Shown here one piece after another: positions 11,681 through 23,010 of a stretch of 64,000 bases of DNA; the stretch's first letter is position 1, and each line of letters opens with the position of its first letter. The stretch comes from Malaya genurostris (lineage: Eukaryota > Arthropoda > Insecta > Diptera > Culicidae). Made by a program: the position numbers and the translations under genes. Below the pieces are notes generated by a model that was given only the letters and a program-made list of their open reading frames with translations, was not told the origin of the DNA and did no database searches. Where the stretch lies: positions 159,810,882 to 159,874,881 of the forward strand of contig NC_080570.1 in assembly GCF_030247185.1 (NCBI RefSeq). Reading direction: 5' to 3'.

Positions 11681-12890
11681 AGAGCCACGTACCACATAGT
11701 CTTCTGAACCTCTCACATCTTCAATCATTTTTCTAGTTTTAAAATTTTCTTTTTCAATTCAATTTCTAATATTTTCATGGAAACATAAAGCCATTCATCA
11801 TATCAAAAATCGATCATCCTGTCGACGCACCGCTTCCGATTGGCCGGAATTAAAACAAAAAGTGCTGACAAAATAGTTGCTGTAAAATTGCAGTGTATTT
11901 TGCTTTCACACATTGGCATTGGCATGCGCGAGATGAAGCGGATGAAAAACGGGATAAACCACCCCCTTGTCGCTTCCCACCGGTGGAATCCTGCCCGGAA
12001 CCAGTAGTAAACATGTTAATGAACTGCATTCGTCGACAGCTGTTGGGCAAAATGCAATACATTGATTCCCATCTGAGCGGCGGGGGTTTCGATCCCGTGA
12101 TTGATGGAGACTTGGCTTTGGGAAAACCATCCGAATCGATATCCCGATTTCCCGAAGAGGAGCTGTGCTGGTTGAATGCAACGAAACGGAATGCTCAAAT
12201 GGAAAAATGATTGATGAATAAATTCTTCATGGGCACTTCTCATCCTTCATCCTACATCGGAGCCATCTTGCGAGAAAATCAGTTAAAAATTCTTTCTCAG
12301 CACTACTGAGTGTGTGTGTGTGTGTGTGTGATTTTTGCTATCCATCCTAAAACGCATCTGGGTCATGCCGATTTCAACCGAATTGTTTTTTCCATTTTCC
12401 ATGCCTCCCAAAACGAACGGACATCGAAAAAAAAAACACCGAACAGATCCAGTTCGGAGTGGTTTTATCAACGCTTTAGCCCCGGACTCGTACGACCATC
12501 AATACGTACACGAATAACACTGCTCCGTCAATCGAAGAAAATTAAATCGGACGGGCAAATCACCCGAGCGGCACCTTCCACGGAATCCGGGACGGAGCTT
12601 TTCCGGCAAGAACGAGCTAAGTTCTGTTTCCTGCGACGAATTGGGAATTGAGCAAAATACAGATTGTGTGTGTGTGTCCACACACACATTTTTGTCCCCA
12701 TTTTAGCGAAAACGACGATGTTGGCGAGTGTGTCAATTCCGGTGGTTGTCAATAAAAAAACGGAAGAAAGTTTAAAGTGGTGATTTTGTTCTGAGAATCT
12801 GCTGGGACGAGTATCGCTTTTCACTGTAAATGTCTTCTCTAACGACCCCTTCCAGATCCAGAAGCAATTCCCGCTGGAAACGACGTCAGT
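11681..12890. other. Unassigned sequence
   Basis: No supported gene. 11890-12660 is GC-richer than its surroundings, with overlapping open frames on both strands but no recognisable domain. A (TG)n microsatellite lies at 12309-12330. The segment could belong to an intron of the candidate gene suggested by the microexon just to its right. Confidence 0.4.
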
Positions 12891-12896
12891 ACTTAC

Positions 12897-12934
12897 GCGT
12901 TCGCCTTCGAAAGAGCTCTTACCGTTGGGTTGTC
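12897..12934 (-). CDS. Candidate 38-bp host microexon
   Basis: On the minus strand a strong acceptor (long T-rich tract ending TTTCATTTCAG) precedes 38 bases, which are followed by a near-ideal donor, GTAAGTACTG, at 12896 and below. If the incoming exon supplies one base (G), the exon reads GQPNGKSSFEGER exactly to a codon end. The candidate first exon at 45831-45882 ends with exactly one extra G. I do not recognise the protein. The splice signals are good, but exon identity is inference and the intron would be about 33 kb. Confidence 0.33.
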
Positions 12935-13355
12935 CTGAAATGAAACAAACAAATAAAAAAAAAATACAGTTAGCTTAGATCTTCTGACAGGCACAGGCTT
13001 ATCGGTTGATTATCAGCTGATTTTAGTCTGACACACGGGCATTAAACGCTTATTAATAGATTGGAGCTTTCCGGATCGCAAAGCGCTCGTGGAAAAACGG
13101 AAAACAGCGACTTTCGCAGTGGCAATTATCAATTCGTAAACACATCGTCAACGACATTCCGTCGGGGTAAATATTTGATTCCCCATTCCGTTGCTTTTGG
13201 GGCCCTTGGGATCATAATAAGCATCGTCGGATCCAATTAATTTTCGCTGTTAATTTCAAGCCCAATTAATTCTGATGATCTAGATTATCTGCATTTGACT
13301 ACTTTTTATGTTTTTTTTCCTGAGTAAACTTCACGAGTTAGATATATTAGAACCA
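12935..13355. other. Unassigned sequence upstream of the candidate microexon
   Basis: Besides the polypyrimidine tract on the minus strand at 12937-12965, nothing is recognisable. The sequence does not resemble the neighbouring transposons and may be true unique intronic DNA. Confidence 0.4.
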
Positions 13356-13645
13356 TATTCAGAACTGTTCGAATAGATGTGAAAGCAATACTGTACGGAT
13401 TGCGGTGCAAATTGTACCTTTAATAGTCATTCAGAAGACTATTGGTCTTCTTTTAAGAAGAAAATCGTTTTTTTCGTTTGGAAAATATTGAACCGAAACG
13501 ATTGAAGTAATGGTATTTTCCACACGAAAAAAACGATTTTCTTTTTAAAAGAAGACCAATAGTCTTCTGAATGACTATTAAAGGTACAATTTGCACCGCA
13601 ATCCGTACAGTATTGCTTTCACATCTATTCGAATAGTTCTGAATA
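13356..13645. mobile_element. 290-bp near-perfect foldback (MITE-like hairpin)
   Basis: The left arm at 13356-13487 is complementary to the right arm at 13514-13645 with only a few mismatches, leaving a loop of about 26 bases. Both ends read TATTCAGAACT, compatible with a TA target duplication and TTCAGAACT termini. A transcript across it would fold into a hairpin of about 130 base pairs. It sits at the truncated 3' side of the next transposon, which may be why that element lacks its second inverted repeat. Confidence 0.85.
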
Positions 13646-14854
13646 GGGTATCCAGGGGGTAAGATTCCAGAAATCATTTTGAGTTGAATAAAAGTTTATT
13701 TTTGTAACAAGCCAAAATAGTATCTTGGTAGAAAAGAACTGTTTGAAGAAGCTATGAAATCCTAGTTTCTGTGAAACGCTCGCACTTTGGACTTGATATT
13801 CTTCATTAAATTCTGCACAGTTACTCTTGTGACTTTCCTGGTGGCAGCTGTGCAGTTTTTTTTTTAAATCCTGCATGTTTTGGGATACTGTACCTTCCTT
13901 CCGAAAGTGCCGCTTGACAATTGCCCAATACCTTTCAATTGGCCGAAGATCCGGGCAGTTCGGTGGGTTGATGTCCTTTTCCACGAATTGTACATTATTT
14001 TTTTACACCCACTGTAGAACGGAGTTGGCGTAGTGGGCTGAAGCCAAATCCGGCCAGAAGAGAGGAGGAGCCTTATGCTTTCTGTACAGTGGCAGCATTC
14101 TATTCTTCAAACATTCTTCCTCGTACACCTTGGCGTTAATTGGGCCCTTCGTGAAGAAAATCGACGACCGCAAACCACAGGTACAAATTGCTTGCCAGAC
14201 CAACACCTTCTGCCCAAACTTTTCCATCGCCACCGTGGTGTCAGCGTCGGCCAGGTCCTGGTACACCAATTTCGTCGTCGGTCAGGATGCATCCGTCTTT
14301 ATTCTGTAGAATCCGGTTATACTTGGCCTGAACTTGCTGTACCAGGAACTTTTTCGACACCTTCTGTTTCTTGTACGTTTTCATGGAGTTCCGAACTTTG
14401 ATCCGTTGAATCATCCCGATGCTGGTGTTGAACTGCTTGGCCAAATCCCGCGTCGACGCCGATGGGTTTTCCTGATGTACTCAACCACTTTTAAGTCCCG
14501 GCCGGGCTGGCTGGGACCCGTTTTCCTACCGGATCGGGGCAAATCCTTCATGGAAAGGGTCTTACCGAACTTCTCGATAATACTTTTGACACTGGTGTGG
14601 TGCACTTTCACCTGTTTTGCAATTTCTTTGTACGTGACACCACTTTCTGAGCACCAAGTATGCAGAATTTTCTTTCGCGTTTCCGGATCAATTCGACTTG
14701 TCATTGAAACGATAAACCGTACCGAAACCAATCGATTGCGCAGCTGTTATTGACATGTAAACAAACATGTCACCGCAAAACACGCTGCAAAAAATTAGGC
14801 CTTTTCAGAGTAATAACTGTTTGAAGGTTGCTAACTACTTATCGGTACACTCCT
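13646..14854 (-). mobile_element. Second DD37E lineage, copy a (one end missing)
   Basis: The 5' terminus lies at 14854, next to TA at 14855-14856. Read inward it begins AGGAGTGTACCGATAAG, close to the AGGAGTGTATCGAAAATAAG terminus of the element at 59073-60356. No matching inverted repeat is visible on the left, where the sequence abuts the foldback. The termini differ from the abundant ITmD37E group, which starts AAGACTGTCCCAG. Confidence 0.75.
13750..14704 (-). pseudogene. DD37E transposase pseudogene, second lineage copy a
   Basis: The likely start is MTSRIDPETRKKIL at 14704. The first helix-turn-helix is VTYKEIAKQVKVHHTSVKSIIEKFG; the second surrounds DLAKQFNTSIGMIQRIK. A basic KTYKKQKVSKK stretch follows. 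Catalytic residues: Asp in LTDDE, Asp in FWPDLASAHY and Glu in RPIERYWA, with 37 residues between the last two when a premature TAA after LQWV is counted. There are two frameshifts (near 14460 and 14270) plus that stop. The C-terminal part, FNEEYQVQSASVSQK, is conserved with the copy at 59207. It is non-functional. Confidence 0.85.
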
Positions 14855-14883
14855 TAGTACATTTTGTTCGTTGAGGGTGTTTG

Positions 14884-15275
14884 AAGGGAAGCAGATCATT
14901 TTGCCGAAAGCCGTTTTGGTTCTGTCGAAAAAGCCGTTTCGTCAAATACCGAATACCATTCCAACCGTTCCGACAAAAGTTGTTTCGATCAAAGCCATTT
15001 CGTCGAAAGCCGTTGCGTTAAAAACGGAATGTCATTTTGTCGAAAACCATTTCGACCGAAGTTGATTCGGTTGAAGCCGTTTCGCCGACAATCATCTCAA
15101 CAGAAGAGCCATTTCGTTGAAATCCATCTTGCCGAGAGTCGTTTCTTTCAAAACCGTTTTTTCGCCAAAAGTCATTTCGACGGAAGTTATTTTGCTCGAA
15201 ACCACCTTGTCGAAAGTCATTTGGTGAAGGCCATTTGGTAGAAAACCATTTTGTTGAAGTCCATTTCGTCCATCC
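14884..15275. repeat. Direct array of ~15-bp CATTTCGTCGAAA units
   Basis: About 25 degenerate units of the form GTCATTTCGTCGAAA run in one orientation only. The unit is the same as in the inverted ends of the elements at 9119 and 31314, so this is probably an amplified end of that family. All open frames here (RKPFRPK-, AESRF-type) come from reading the repeat. Confidence 0.75.
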
Positions 15276-15384
15276 AACAGTTAATGTCGCTTTTCAGAAC
15301 CACTCATTTCTTCAGTAAGCAATGTTAACGGACTTCACGAATTTCACTTGAATCGTTAAACCTACGATTCGAATGTTATTCCCT

Positions 15385-17117
15385 CATGTATCTATCTATC
15401 TATCTATCTATATATATAAAAATGCAGAGATCATTCTTTGTAATCGCATCACGTGAGAACGGATGGACGGATTGAGATGATTTTTTTTTTGTTTGATCAG
15501 TTTTTACCCCCACCGGGTTCGTACATCAAAAAAATTAGAAAAACTTACCGGAAAAGTGGGAAAAACCAATAAAGTTGTTTTGTATGGACAATGGAATTTT
15601 CCACTAAAAAAGTCGTCAATGGTTGCTAGATCATTGATGGGTGTTTGGCGCATAACGAGTTGCATAAGTGTTTGGCCGTCGAAGAAAGGAATACTAGATC
15701 GTTGAAAGAATCATTTGGCGCGCAACGAGTTGTTTTGTGTGAAGTGCATGCTTGATTCATGTGGTTCGTCATTTCGAGCTACGTGTTTAATTGGGTATCA
15801 ACATTATTGCTTGCCAAATGATTTAATGATGGAACGCTTATGAGTGTTCTAGCTATACCGTAAACATGATCAAAAGTTCTGATACTGTTTACCAGAAGAT
15901 GCAGTTAGATGTTTATTGTTGGCCATCGTAGGCGTGAGTTGATCAAATCACCTTATAAATAGAACGATTTTTGTACGAATCAATGATAAGATGCTGCTGT
16001 TTAAATAATGAGATCAATCATAGAGGTTTGCTTTGAATTTAGCATGCTGAAGTTCGTTCGCGTCGGGTGAATTCTGGTGGATTGAAAACCATTAGTTGTG
16101 AGATTTTATGCATTGACTCGAACGATAAGCTGCATACTGGTACAATCACTCCTCATCTTCACTCCTCTATAACAGAAGAACTGCACATTATTTTCATATA
16201 AAACTTTCTGATATAGATTCTCAGTGCCGAACTCCACCATTCATTAATTGTAGGTGGGGTACTAAACAAAATTATGTGGTGTTGACTAATGAGACGACTA
16301 TTGATAAAACAATTAAACGAATGCAGTGTTCATGTAAAAGTTAATCGATACAATATTTAAAAGAATGGTAACTTGAACTTTCGAATGTCCAAGAATTACT
16401 CATTTTATCATTCGATTTTTTAACAATATCAAACTAACCATAGTACTCAAGGAGGAGTAAGGATTTGTAGATAAAGTGCGGAAAAATTCGACATAACACG
16501 GTTCATTTAAGTAAGAAGAAGATTTCTCGCATCTAAACTTTTACCGTCTACCAGAGAAGTCGAACTTAGCGATGCGAAACATCCGAGTCTCTGATATGTC
16601 AAAAATTTACTAAATAGTTACTGACTGACCAGAAGACATAAATTAAAAGTAAAAATAAAGCTTTATCGCTAAATTGATAATCGAAATTTTTTCCTGTGAT
16701 TGTAACGCTACAAACATTCATCAAACACGATAAAATAATATCACCAGGCTAGCGAAAAATGACGAACTACAAGTCGCGAGTTAGCTTTTGTAAATTTGAA
16801 TCAATTTAAAGTAGTCATCTCAGTTATTTTTGCTTCACTTTTTATTCCATATGTCGAAACCATAGCTTGAGAGAGATCAACAATCACTATTCGATGCACT
16901 GACTCAAAAGATGACGGCGATCGCTTAATTTTTGCGTAACAAAAGCTTTTAACATATTCACAATTTTGTTTTTGAATTCATCGTAGCCAAGTAATCAGTG
17001 AAATAACGAAAATATACATTAACAGTATAAGACGTTTGACAATTCTACTGTCCAAAAACATAAATTCAAAAAAAAAAATTCGGGCGAGACGAAGTTCGAC
17101 GGGTCAGCTAGTTTATA
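15385..17117 (+). mobile_element. Helitron/Helentron-like non-autonomous repeat (tentative)
   Basis: The left edge is a (TATC)n microsatellite running into TATATATATAAAAATGCAGA and a GCATCACGTGAGAACGGATG stretch. The right edge is a GC-rich segment, GGGCGAGACGAAGTTCGACG, ending GGTCAGCTAGT. A microsatellite near the 5' end, a short potential hairpin and a CTAGT 3' end without inverted repeats are features of Helentron/DINE-like elements. No Rep/helicase coding remains. The boundaries and class are inference; the 1.6-kb interior has no gene I can support. Confidence 0.4.
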
Positions 17118-17165
17118 TATATTTTTCGTATTATTTGAGCAGGAAAATTAAAGGTTTCCTCATTC

Positions 17166-17312
17166 AAAGTATCGGCCTTTGCGACCATAGGTGATAATCT
17201 GGAGGGGCTAGGTCTGGTGAGTAAGACGCATGTGACAGCACTTCCCGCTCGTATTACTATCTATCTGCTCCCGGAACGGTTTGCATACGACAACTGGCTT
17301 GACAAATTGATA
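17166..17312 (+). other. Short protein-like open segment, unidentified
   Basis: The plus strand reads without stop through DNLEGLGLVSKTHVTALPAR and IYLLPERFAYDNWLDKLI to a TAA. It is squeezed between a Helitron-like end and ITmD37E copy 3. The composition is protein-like, perhaps a gag or host-exon scrap, but I cannot identify it. Confidence 0.22.
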
Positions 17313-17314
17313 TA

Positions 17315-17808
17315 ATTGACTGTCCCAGAAAGTATTGGCGCAACCAAAAACCACTGCCATTTCACAATGGTTCAGAATCTGTCAATTTTTATGGCTGCGT
17401 CCTGTTGTTTACACTCCTCTCTAACCCCTTGTGCAGTTGTTTATTCGTTTTCATTATTTTGTTTCGAAATGCGTGGACTTTCGGTCGAACAACGTCAAAA
17501 AATTGTGTACAAATGGTGCACAGAACGCGGACTGTCACTGAGAAAGATAGCAAAAATGGAAGGAGTAAGTGAAAAAGCCGTGCGAAATGCAATCAGGAAG
17601 TTCGGTGAGGATAACACCTTTGAGGATAAACCGAAAACGGATCGAAAAAAAGGTCCTGCTAACCCTCAGTTGGATAGACGTATACTGAAGGCGTTCGAGC
17701 AAAAGAAGGGTGTTCTTCGTGCTAAAGAACGTTTGAATCTTCGAACCTATAAGAAGCAGAAACAACCAAAACGTAGTTCGAAATAAGAAGCATCGATCAG
17801 GCCGAGGC
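17315..17808 (+). pseudogene. ITmD37E copy 3, 5' half
   Basis: It starts with a slightly altered terminal repeat (GACTGTCCCAGAAAGTATTGG). It encodes MRGLSVEQRQKIVYKWCTER, the first helix-turn-helix GLSLRKIAKMEGVSEKAVRN, and part of the second domain. About 50 bases encoding the ISVRDVAKKVGTSKSN part are deleted. After PKRSSK a TAA interrupts the frame. Coding sequence stops at the CGAGG where the Transib-like element begins and resumes at 22604 after the same CGAGG. Confidence 0.88.
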
Positions 17809-19209
17809 ACAGTGGTTCGAATCAATAAAAACGTGGACATAAATTAGTAGCTGCCAAACCGTTCTTTTAATGCATATAGTTGCTTTGAAGAAATTATTTA
17901 CAAATATATACCGCGTAATTTGATCCTATCATCAATTGTTCATGGCCTACTTTGACAAAAAATGTAACCATAACTTTTTTTTCTGAAGAGATAGAAATTT
18001 TCTTTCTTCTACAAAGTTTTAGAACTATTAAAAATAATTTACTTTGTCAAATATACCAAAAGTCTAGGTCGCACCGTTTCGGATATACAAAGCGTTTTTA
18101 TGGCAACCCCCTTAAAAACAGTTTTTTATTCATAAATTGTTTCGAGTTATTTTGTTATGCATACTTTGTTTGGAATAATTTTAGAATTTATAAAATCGAA
18201 CATTTTTGTTGAAGGTAGTGCATAGGTTTGTTCTTTCCTGGCAAAGTTATGCAACATTTTACCTTTTTTTTACCTAGGATAAAACCTTGCACCGAAGCGA
18301 AATATGCAACTTTATGCAGCTGATTTGTACAAAATTTGTAGGAAAAGATGTGCCCAATATCATACAAAAAAATCTAAGTGGAACTCGGTGGAACTTTTTT
18401 TTTAGGTCTTTTCAAAGTTAGTTTTAATTACTGAATTATGGCAACCCCCTTAAAACTAGTTTTCTAGTCATAACTTGTTTCGTGTTATTCTTTATGCATA
18501 CTTCGTTTGGAATAATTGTAGAAAATATATAATTTCATAATTTTGTAGAAGCAAATGCATAAGTTTATTCTTTTCTGGGAATTTTACCTTTTTTTTACCT
18601 AGGAAACCTTGTGCCGAAGCGAAATATGCAGCAAACTTTAATAATACTTAAAAGGAGAACATGTACCTTATCCAATTTATTTTCCAATGAGAATATCTTG
18701 AGTGCTCTTTGTGTGACTCATTTTCACTATGGCCATGCTGAAACCATGAATGGTTAAGAAACAGAGGGCGTCACGCGTCTGCTATTTCTGTTACTCGCTT
18801 TTGCAGTGAGCGTCGCACGATCAACATCTCGTCTTAAAAATCGTGTTGCTTCGCGATAACTCAATTTATTTACACGATTAAACATGGAATCTTTTCGTAA
18901 AGGTTTGTACTTTAACAATACTTTATCATATTTTGTCTAGAAAACATTTTTCCATTTTTTAAATATGTGTTGAAGTTTTGATAATTTTTCGGATTTTCAA
19001 TAATTAAAACTAAATTTGAAAAGGCCTAAAATTGCATATAGTTCCACTTAGATTTATTCTAATATTGTCAATTGTAAAAAGTAACAAACTAAAAATCGCA
19101 ACAATTTACTTAAGTTGCGCGTGCAAGCACGAATTATGCGTGTTTACGCGCGTCCAGACTGGTAGTCGGAAATAGGATAGAAATATCTTTCATATATTTG
19201 CATACGTGC

Positions 19210-20800
19210 ATAGCATGTATAGTAATAATCCATGGGGTATTCCACACAAAGCCTTTTTTCAACAGCCTGTACAATATAACAAAGATACAAAAATTCGTCC
19301 AAGGCATAAATGTACGGTTTTACCTATTTTTATATATATAAAAAATAGGTATAGAATTCGCTCAAACTTTCGAAAAATTTTCCGAGGCCCGGAGGGCCGA
19401 ATGTCATATACCAATCGATTCAGCTCGACGAACTGAGCAAATGTCTGTGTGTGTGTGTATGTGTGTGTGTCTGTATGTGTGTTGTCAACTAAGAGGTCGA
19501 GATCTCAGAGATGGCTGGACCAATTTTGATCAAACTAGTCGCAAATGAAAGGTCTCCCCGTCACCCAGAACGCTATTGAATGGTTTTGAGATCGGATGTT
19601 TACTTTTTGAGTTATACGAAGTTTTATGTCAAAATTTTCAGTTTTTTGACAGTATCTGTCACAATTGACCTTGAAAACAGAATATGTTTTCAGACTTAGA
19701 TTCCACACGGTAATAGCTATCCAACAAGCCATAGATTGTTAAAATCCGTCCATTTTTAACGGAGATATCGAAATTTCTGACTTTTCCCTTATTCCAGCAG
19801 TAGAAGTTCTGAGCGCTGTATGGCAAAGAAAGGCTTGGGAGCAACGTAAAACACGATTTTTTATACTGTTACATACAAGTACCAAAAAGACTGTGAACAG
19901 CATTATTTTTCATGACATTTTGCCTCGGACCAATTTTAGCACGGTTCGTTTTTGGCAACATAATCGTTCGAATATGACATATTGGAAAGATGGCAGTACT
20001 TCCGAATTCTGAACAATTTCATAATTATATTGATTTAAACTGCTTACAGCAATAAATGCTGGAAGAACAAAACACCCATATACCATTTGAATCAGTTCGT
20101 CGAGATCAGCAAATGCGTATGTGACAAATAATTTCACTCAATTTTTTACCTTATTTTCGACGATGACTCAACCGTTTTCTACAAACTCAGATTCATATGA
20201 AAATTCGTATGCTCCTAAACAAGGTGGATCTGACTTCTGGTTCCGGAACTACAGGATGATATGAGAAACGAAATTAAAATTGTGTAACTTATTTTCCTCT
20301 TAGATGGCTGAACCGATCTAAGATTCAAATGAAATCTAAGAATCATCTAAGATTTGCTGATTTGAATAGTCGACAACCAAATAAACTTATTTCAGTTTTA
20401 GTGGTATTCAGTTTTCGATTCGGAAGGCACCCAACAATTTAACTCGTACTACGATTTCTCAAAGATGTCTATACTGATTTTTAAACATATTGAAACAAAT
20501 GTAAACTAATCAGGTGAATTTGTCTGACTTCGGCTACACCGATTTTCGAATTCCGGCTCCAGTATCGAATCGTTTCTCAAAGCTCAATCATTTTCTCAAA
20601 TAAAGCCAAATCGAATTTCAGAAAAAAATTCAAACTAAAATAAACTTATAGTCCCACACAAAATTAATTAATTTTATTCAATGCTGACTTCCGATTCTGG
20701 AATTATAGGAGGTTGAATTTTTAAAATTCAAACCGATATAGAAGATGATAATCCCGAAAAGCTTGAAAGTTGGACTCAACACTATTGCAATTTATTCGTC
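19210..20800. repeat. GAGCTGAG/GT dispersed repeat inside the Transib-like element
   Basis: It contains a perfect small hairpin, ACCTATTTTTATATATATAAAAAATAGGT in outline (19322-19350), then CCGAGGCCCGGAGGGCC, CAGCTCGACGAACTGAGCAA, and a (GT)n tract at 19443-19486. AGATGGCTGGACCAATTTTGA-type sequence follows. Related copies occur at 5175, 26100-29490 and 33740-34470. No coding capacity is visible. Confidence 0.6.
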
Positions 20801-21615
20801 ATATGGCCATACGAATCGGTTTGGTTTATGCTGGTTCCTGAATACCGGCTCTGGAAGTACCTTAAATTACCGTAAATTCTAAAGTGGAACTCACTTCGAC
20901 ATATCATGAAAAGTTTAATCGATTGTAACCTTTTTAGATAGAGTAATGAGTGATTAAAATGTCAAATTGCAGCTTAAAACGACGGTCATTAAAATAATGT
21001 CATGAAAACCGAAGAATATTCATGAAAAAAACACATGCGGATTAATAAAAAAAGGTATCATCTCACTGATAGGTGGATTAAGCACGTTTTTTTCTTAGGT
21101 TTCAAATAAGCGATTCCATAAAACAATACGATAGCGTGACTGATACTGATTGATCGAATGCAATGCGACTAAGTGACATATTGTAATGATTTATTAGGTA
21201 ACATTAACTACCTAGTTGATTGATTAGGTTGTAAAAAGTATTGGGAAAAGTTACTCATTTAAATGCTAACTTTGTAGTAGATACTTAGGTAATACAGATA
21301 AATTCAATGTAGGTAAATAAAAAAAAACTGTTTTTAAAATAAAGCGAATATCTCAAAAAATATTTTTTTAAATTATTCATATCTTCAGCAAAAATACTTG
21401 AAATGTTTTTTTCTTTAAAATGAGATAGAAAAAAAAATTTTTCGTCATAAACAAAATTATTGTTTTTCGAAATCGGTACCACCCCCTTAACAAAAACTAA
21501 GGTGCTACTTTCAAAAGAAGCGTTATATAATTTTGTAAGACTTCTTCGAAGACACGTTAGCTCTTAAAAATCAGTGAAATTAAAGACTTTTGACCGTCTT
21601 TTTCCAGTTTTGGAC

Positions 21616-21622
21616 CACTGTG
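21616..21622. other. Internal Transib-like terminus (CACTGTG)
   Basis: CACTGTG lies exactly where the right inverted arm stops (the arm begins at 21623 with CGCCC). Read on the minus strand it continues CACAGTGGTCCAAAACTGG, resembling but not equal to the outer CACAGTGGTTCGAATCA ends. It looks like the end of a second Transib-family unit embedded in the first. A partner terminus with CGCCC was not found. Confidence 0.4.
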
Positions 21623-22603
21623 CGCCCTCTGTTTCTTAACCATTCATGGTTTCAGCATGGCCATAGTAAAAATGAACACGAATAGTACTCAAGATATACT
21701 CATTGGAAAATAAATTGGATAAGGTACATGTTCTCCTATAAGTATTATAAAAGTTTGCTGCATTAAGTTGCATATTTCGCTTCGGCACAAGGTTTCCTAG
21801 GTAAAAGAAGGTAAAATTTTGCATAAATTTTCCAGAAAAGAATAAACTTATGCATTAGCTTCTACAAAATTATGAAATTTTATATTTTCTACAATTATTC
21901 CAAACGAAGTATGCATTAAAAAAATAACTCGAAACAAGTTATGACTAGAAAACTAGTTTTAAGGGGGTTGCCATAATTCAGTAATTAAAACTAACTTTGA
22001 AAAGACCTAAAAAAAAGTTCCACCGAGTTCCACTTAGATTTTTTTGTATGATATTGGGCACATCTTTTCCTACAAATTTTGTACAAATCAGCTGCATAAA
22101 GTTGCATATTTCGCTTCGGTGCAAGGTTTTATCCTAGGTAAAAAAAAGGTAAAATGTTGCATAACTTTGCCAGGAAAGAACAAACCTATGCACTACCTTC
22201 AACAAAAATGTTCGATTTTATAAATTCTAAAATTATTCCAAACAAAGTATGCATAACAAAATAACTCGAAACAATTTATGAATAAAAAACTGTTTTTAAA
22301 GGGGTTGCCATAAAAACGCTTTGTATATCCGAAACGGTGCGACCTAGACTTTTGGTATATTTGACAAAGTAAATTATTTTTAATAGTTCTAAAACTTTGT
22401 AGAAGAAAAAAAATTTCTATCTCTTCAGAAAAAAAAGTTATGGTTACATTTTTTGTCAAAGTAGGCCATGAACAATTGATGATAGGATCAAATTACGCGG
22501 TATATATTTGTAAATAATTTCTTCAAAGCAACTATATGCATTAAAAGAACGGTTTGGCAGCTACTGATTTATGTCCACGTTTTTATTGACTCGAACCACT
22601 GTG

Positions 22604-23010
22604 CGAGGGTTCGAAAATTGTACAATACGATTCTTGCTGGAAATTTGAACTGCATAATCATGGATGATGAAACCTACGTGAAACTCGATTACAAATCCTT
22701 GCCGGGACCACAATATTATACGGTGCGAGAAGGGCAAGTGTTAAACCAGTCCGAGACATCGATTGAAGTCGAAAAAATTGGTAAGAAAGCTATGGTCTAG
22801 CAAGCAATTTGTAGCTGCGGTAAGATTTCGAAACCCTTCATCACCGCTGCTTCAATAAACAGCGAAATACACATCAAGGAATGGTCACAAAAACGACTTC
22901 TACCCATGATTCGAAGCCACAAGGATCCTGTTGTCTTCTGGCCAGATCTTGCTTCTTGCCACTACTCGAAATTAACCGTAGAATGGTATACTACCAATAA
23001 TGTTACTTTT
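22604..23010 (+). pseudogene. ITmD37E copy 3, 3' half (truncated)
   Basis: It resumes the interrupted transposase at VRKLYNTILAGNLNCIIMDDETYVKLDYKSLPGP, with the first catalytic Asp. It runs through GKKAMV (then a stop in place of Trp) to RSHKDPVVFWPDLASCHY, keeping the second Asp. Homology ends at about 23010 after VEWYTTNNVTF, so the Glu block and the 3' inverted repeat are missing. Confidence 0.85.

Larger units (their letters stand above)
17809..22603. mobile_element. Transib-like 4.8-kb element with ~970-bp inverted arms
   Basis: Both ends begin CACAGTGGTTCGA, and a perfect 5-bp direct repeat, CGAGG, flanks the element at 17804-17808 and 22604-22608. Removing one copy restores the normal ITmD37E reading (GGCCGAGGGTTCG). 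A 5-bp GC-rich duplication with CACWRTG termini is the signature of Transib, the superfamily from which RAG1 is derived; CACAGTG is also the V(D)J heptamer. The left arm (17809-18770) and right arm (21623-22603) are nearly identical at their outer parts. No transposase frame is present in the interior, so it is non-autonomous. Confidence 0.78.

Noticed and set aside
14871..15277. Open frames rich in RKPF, AES and HFVE repeats; similar ones at 31232-31949
   Set aside because: These are translations of the 15-bp CATTTCGTCGAAA units, not proteins.
17809..17840. A complete V(D)J-type recombination signal (heptamer plus nonamer)
   Set aside because: The heptamer matches, but the best nonamer-like match lies after a 10-base spacer and has mismatches. 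Only the Transib-like terminus is claimed.
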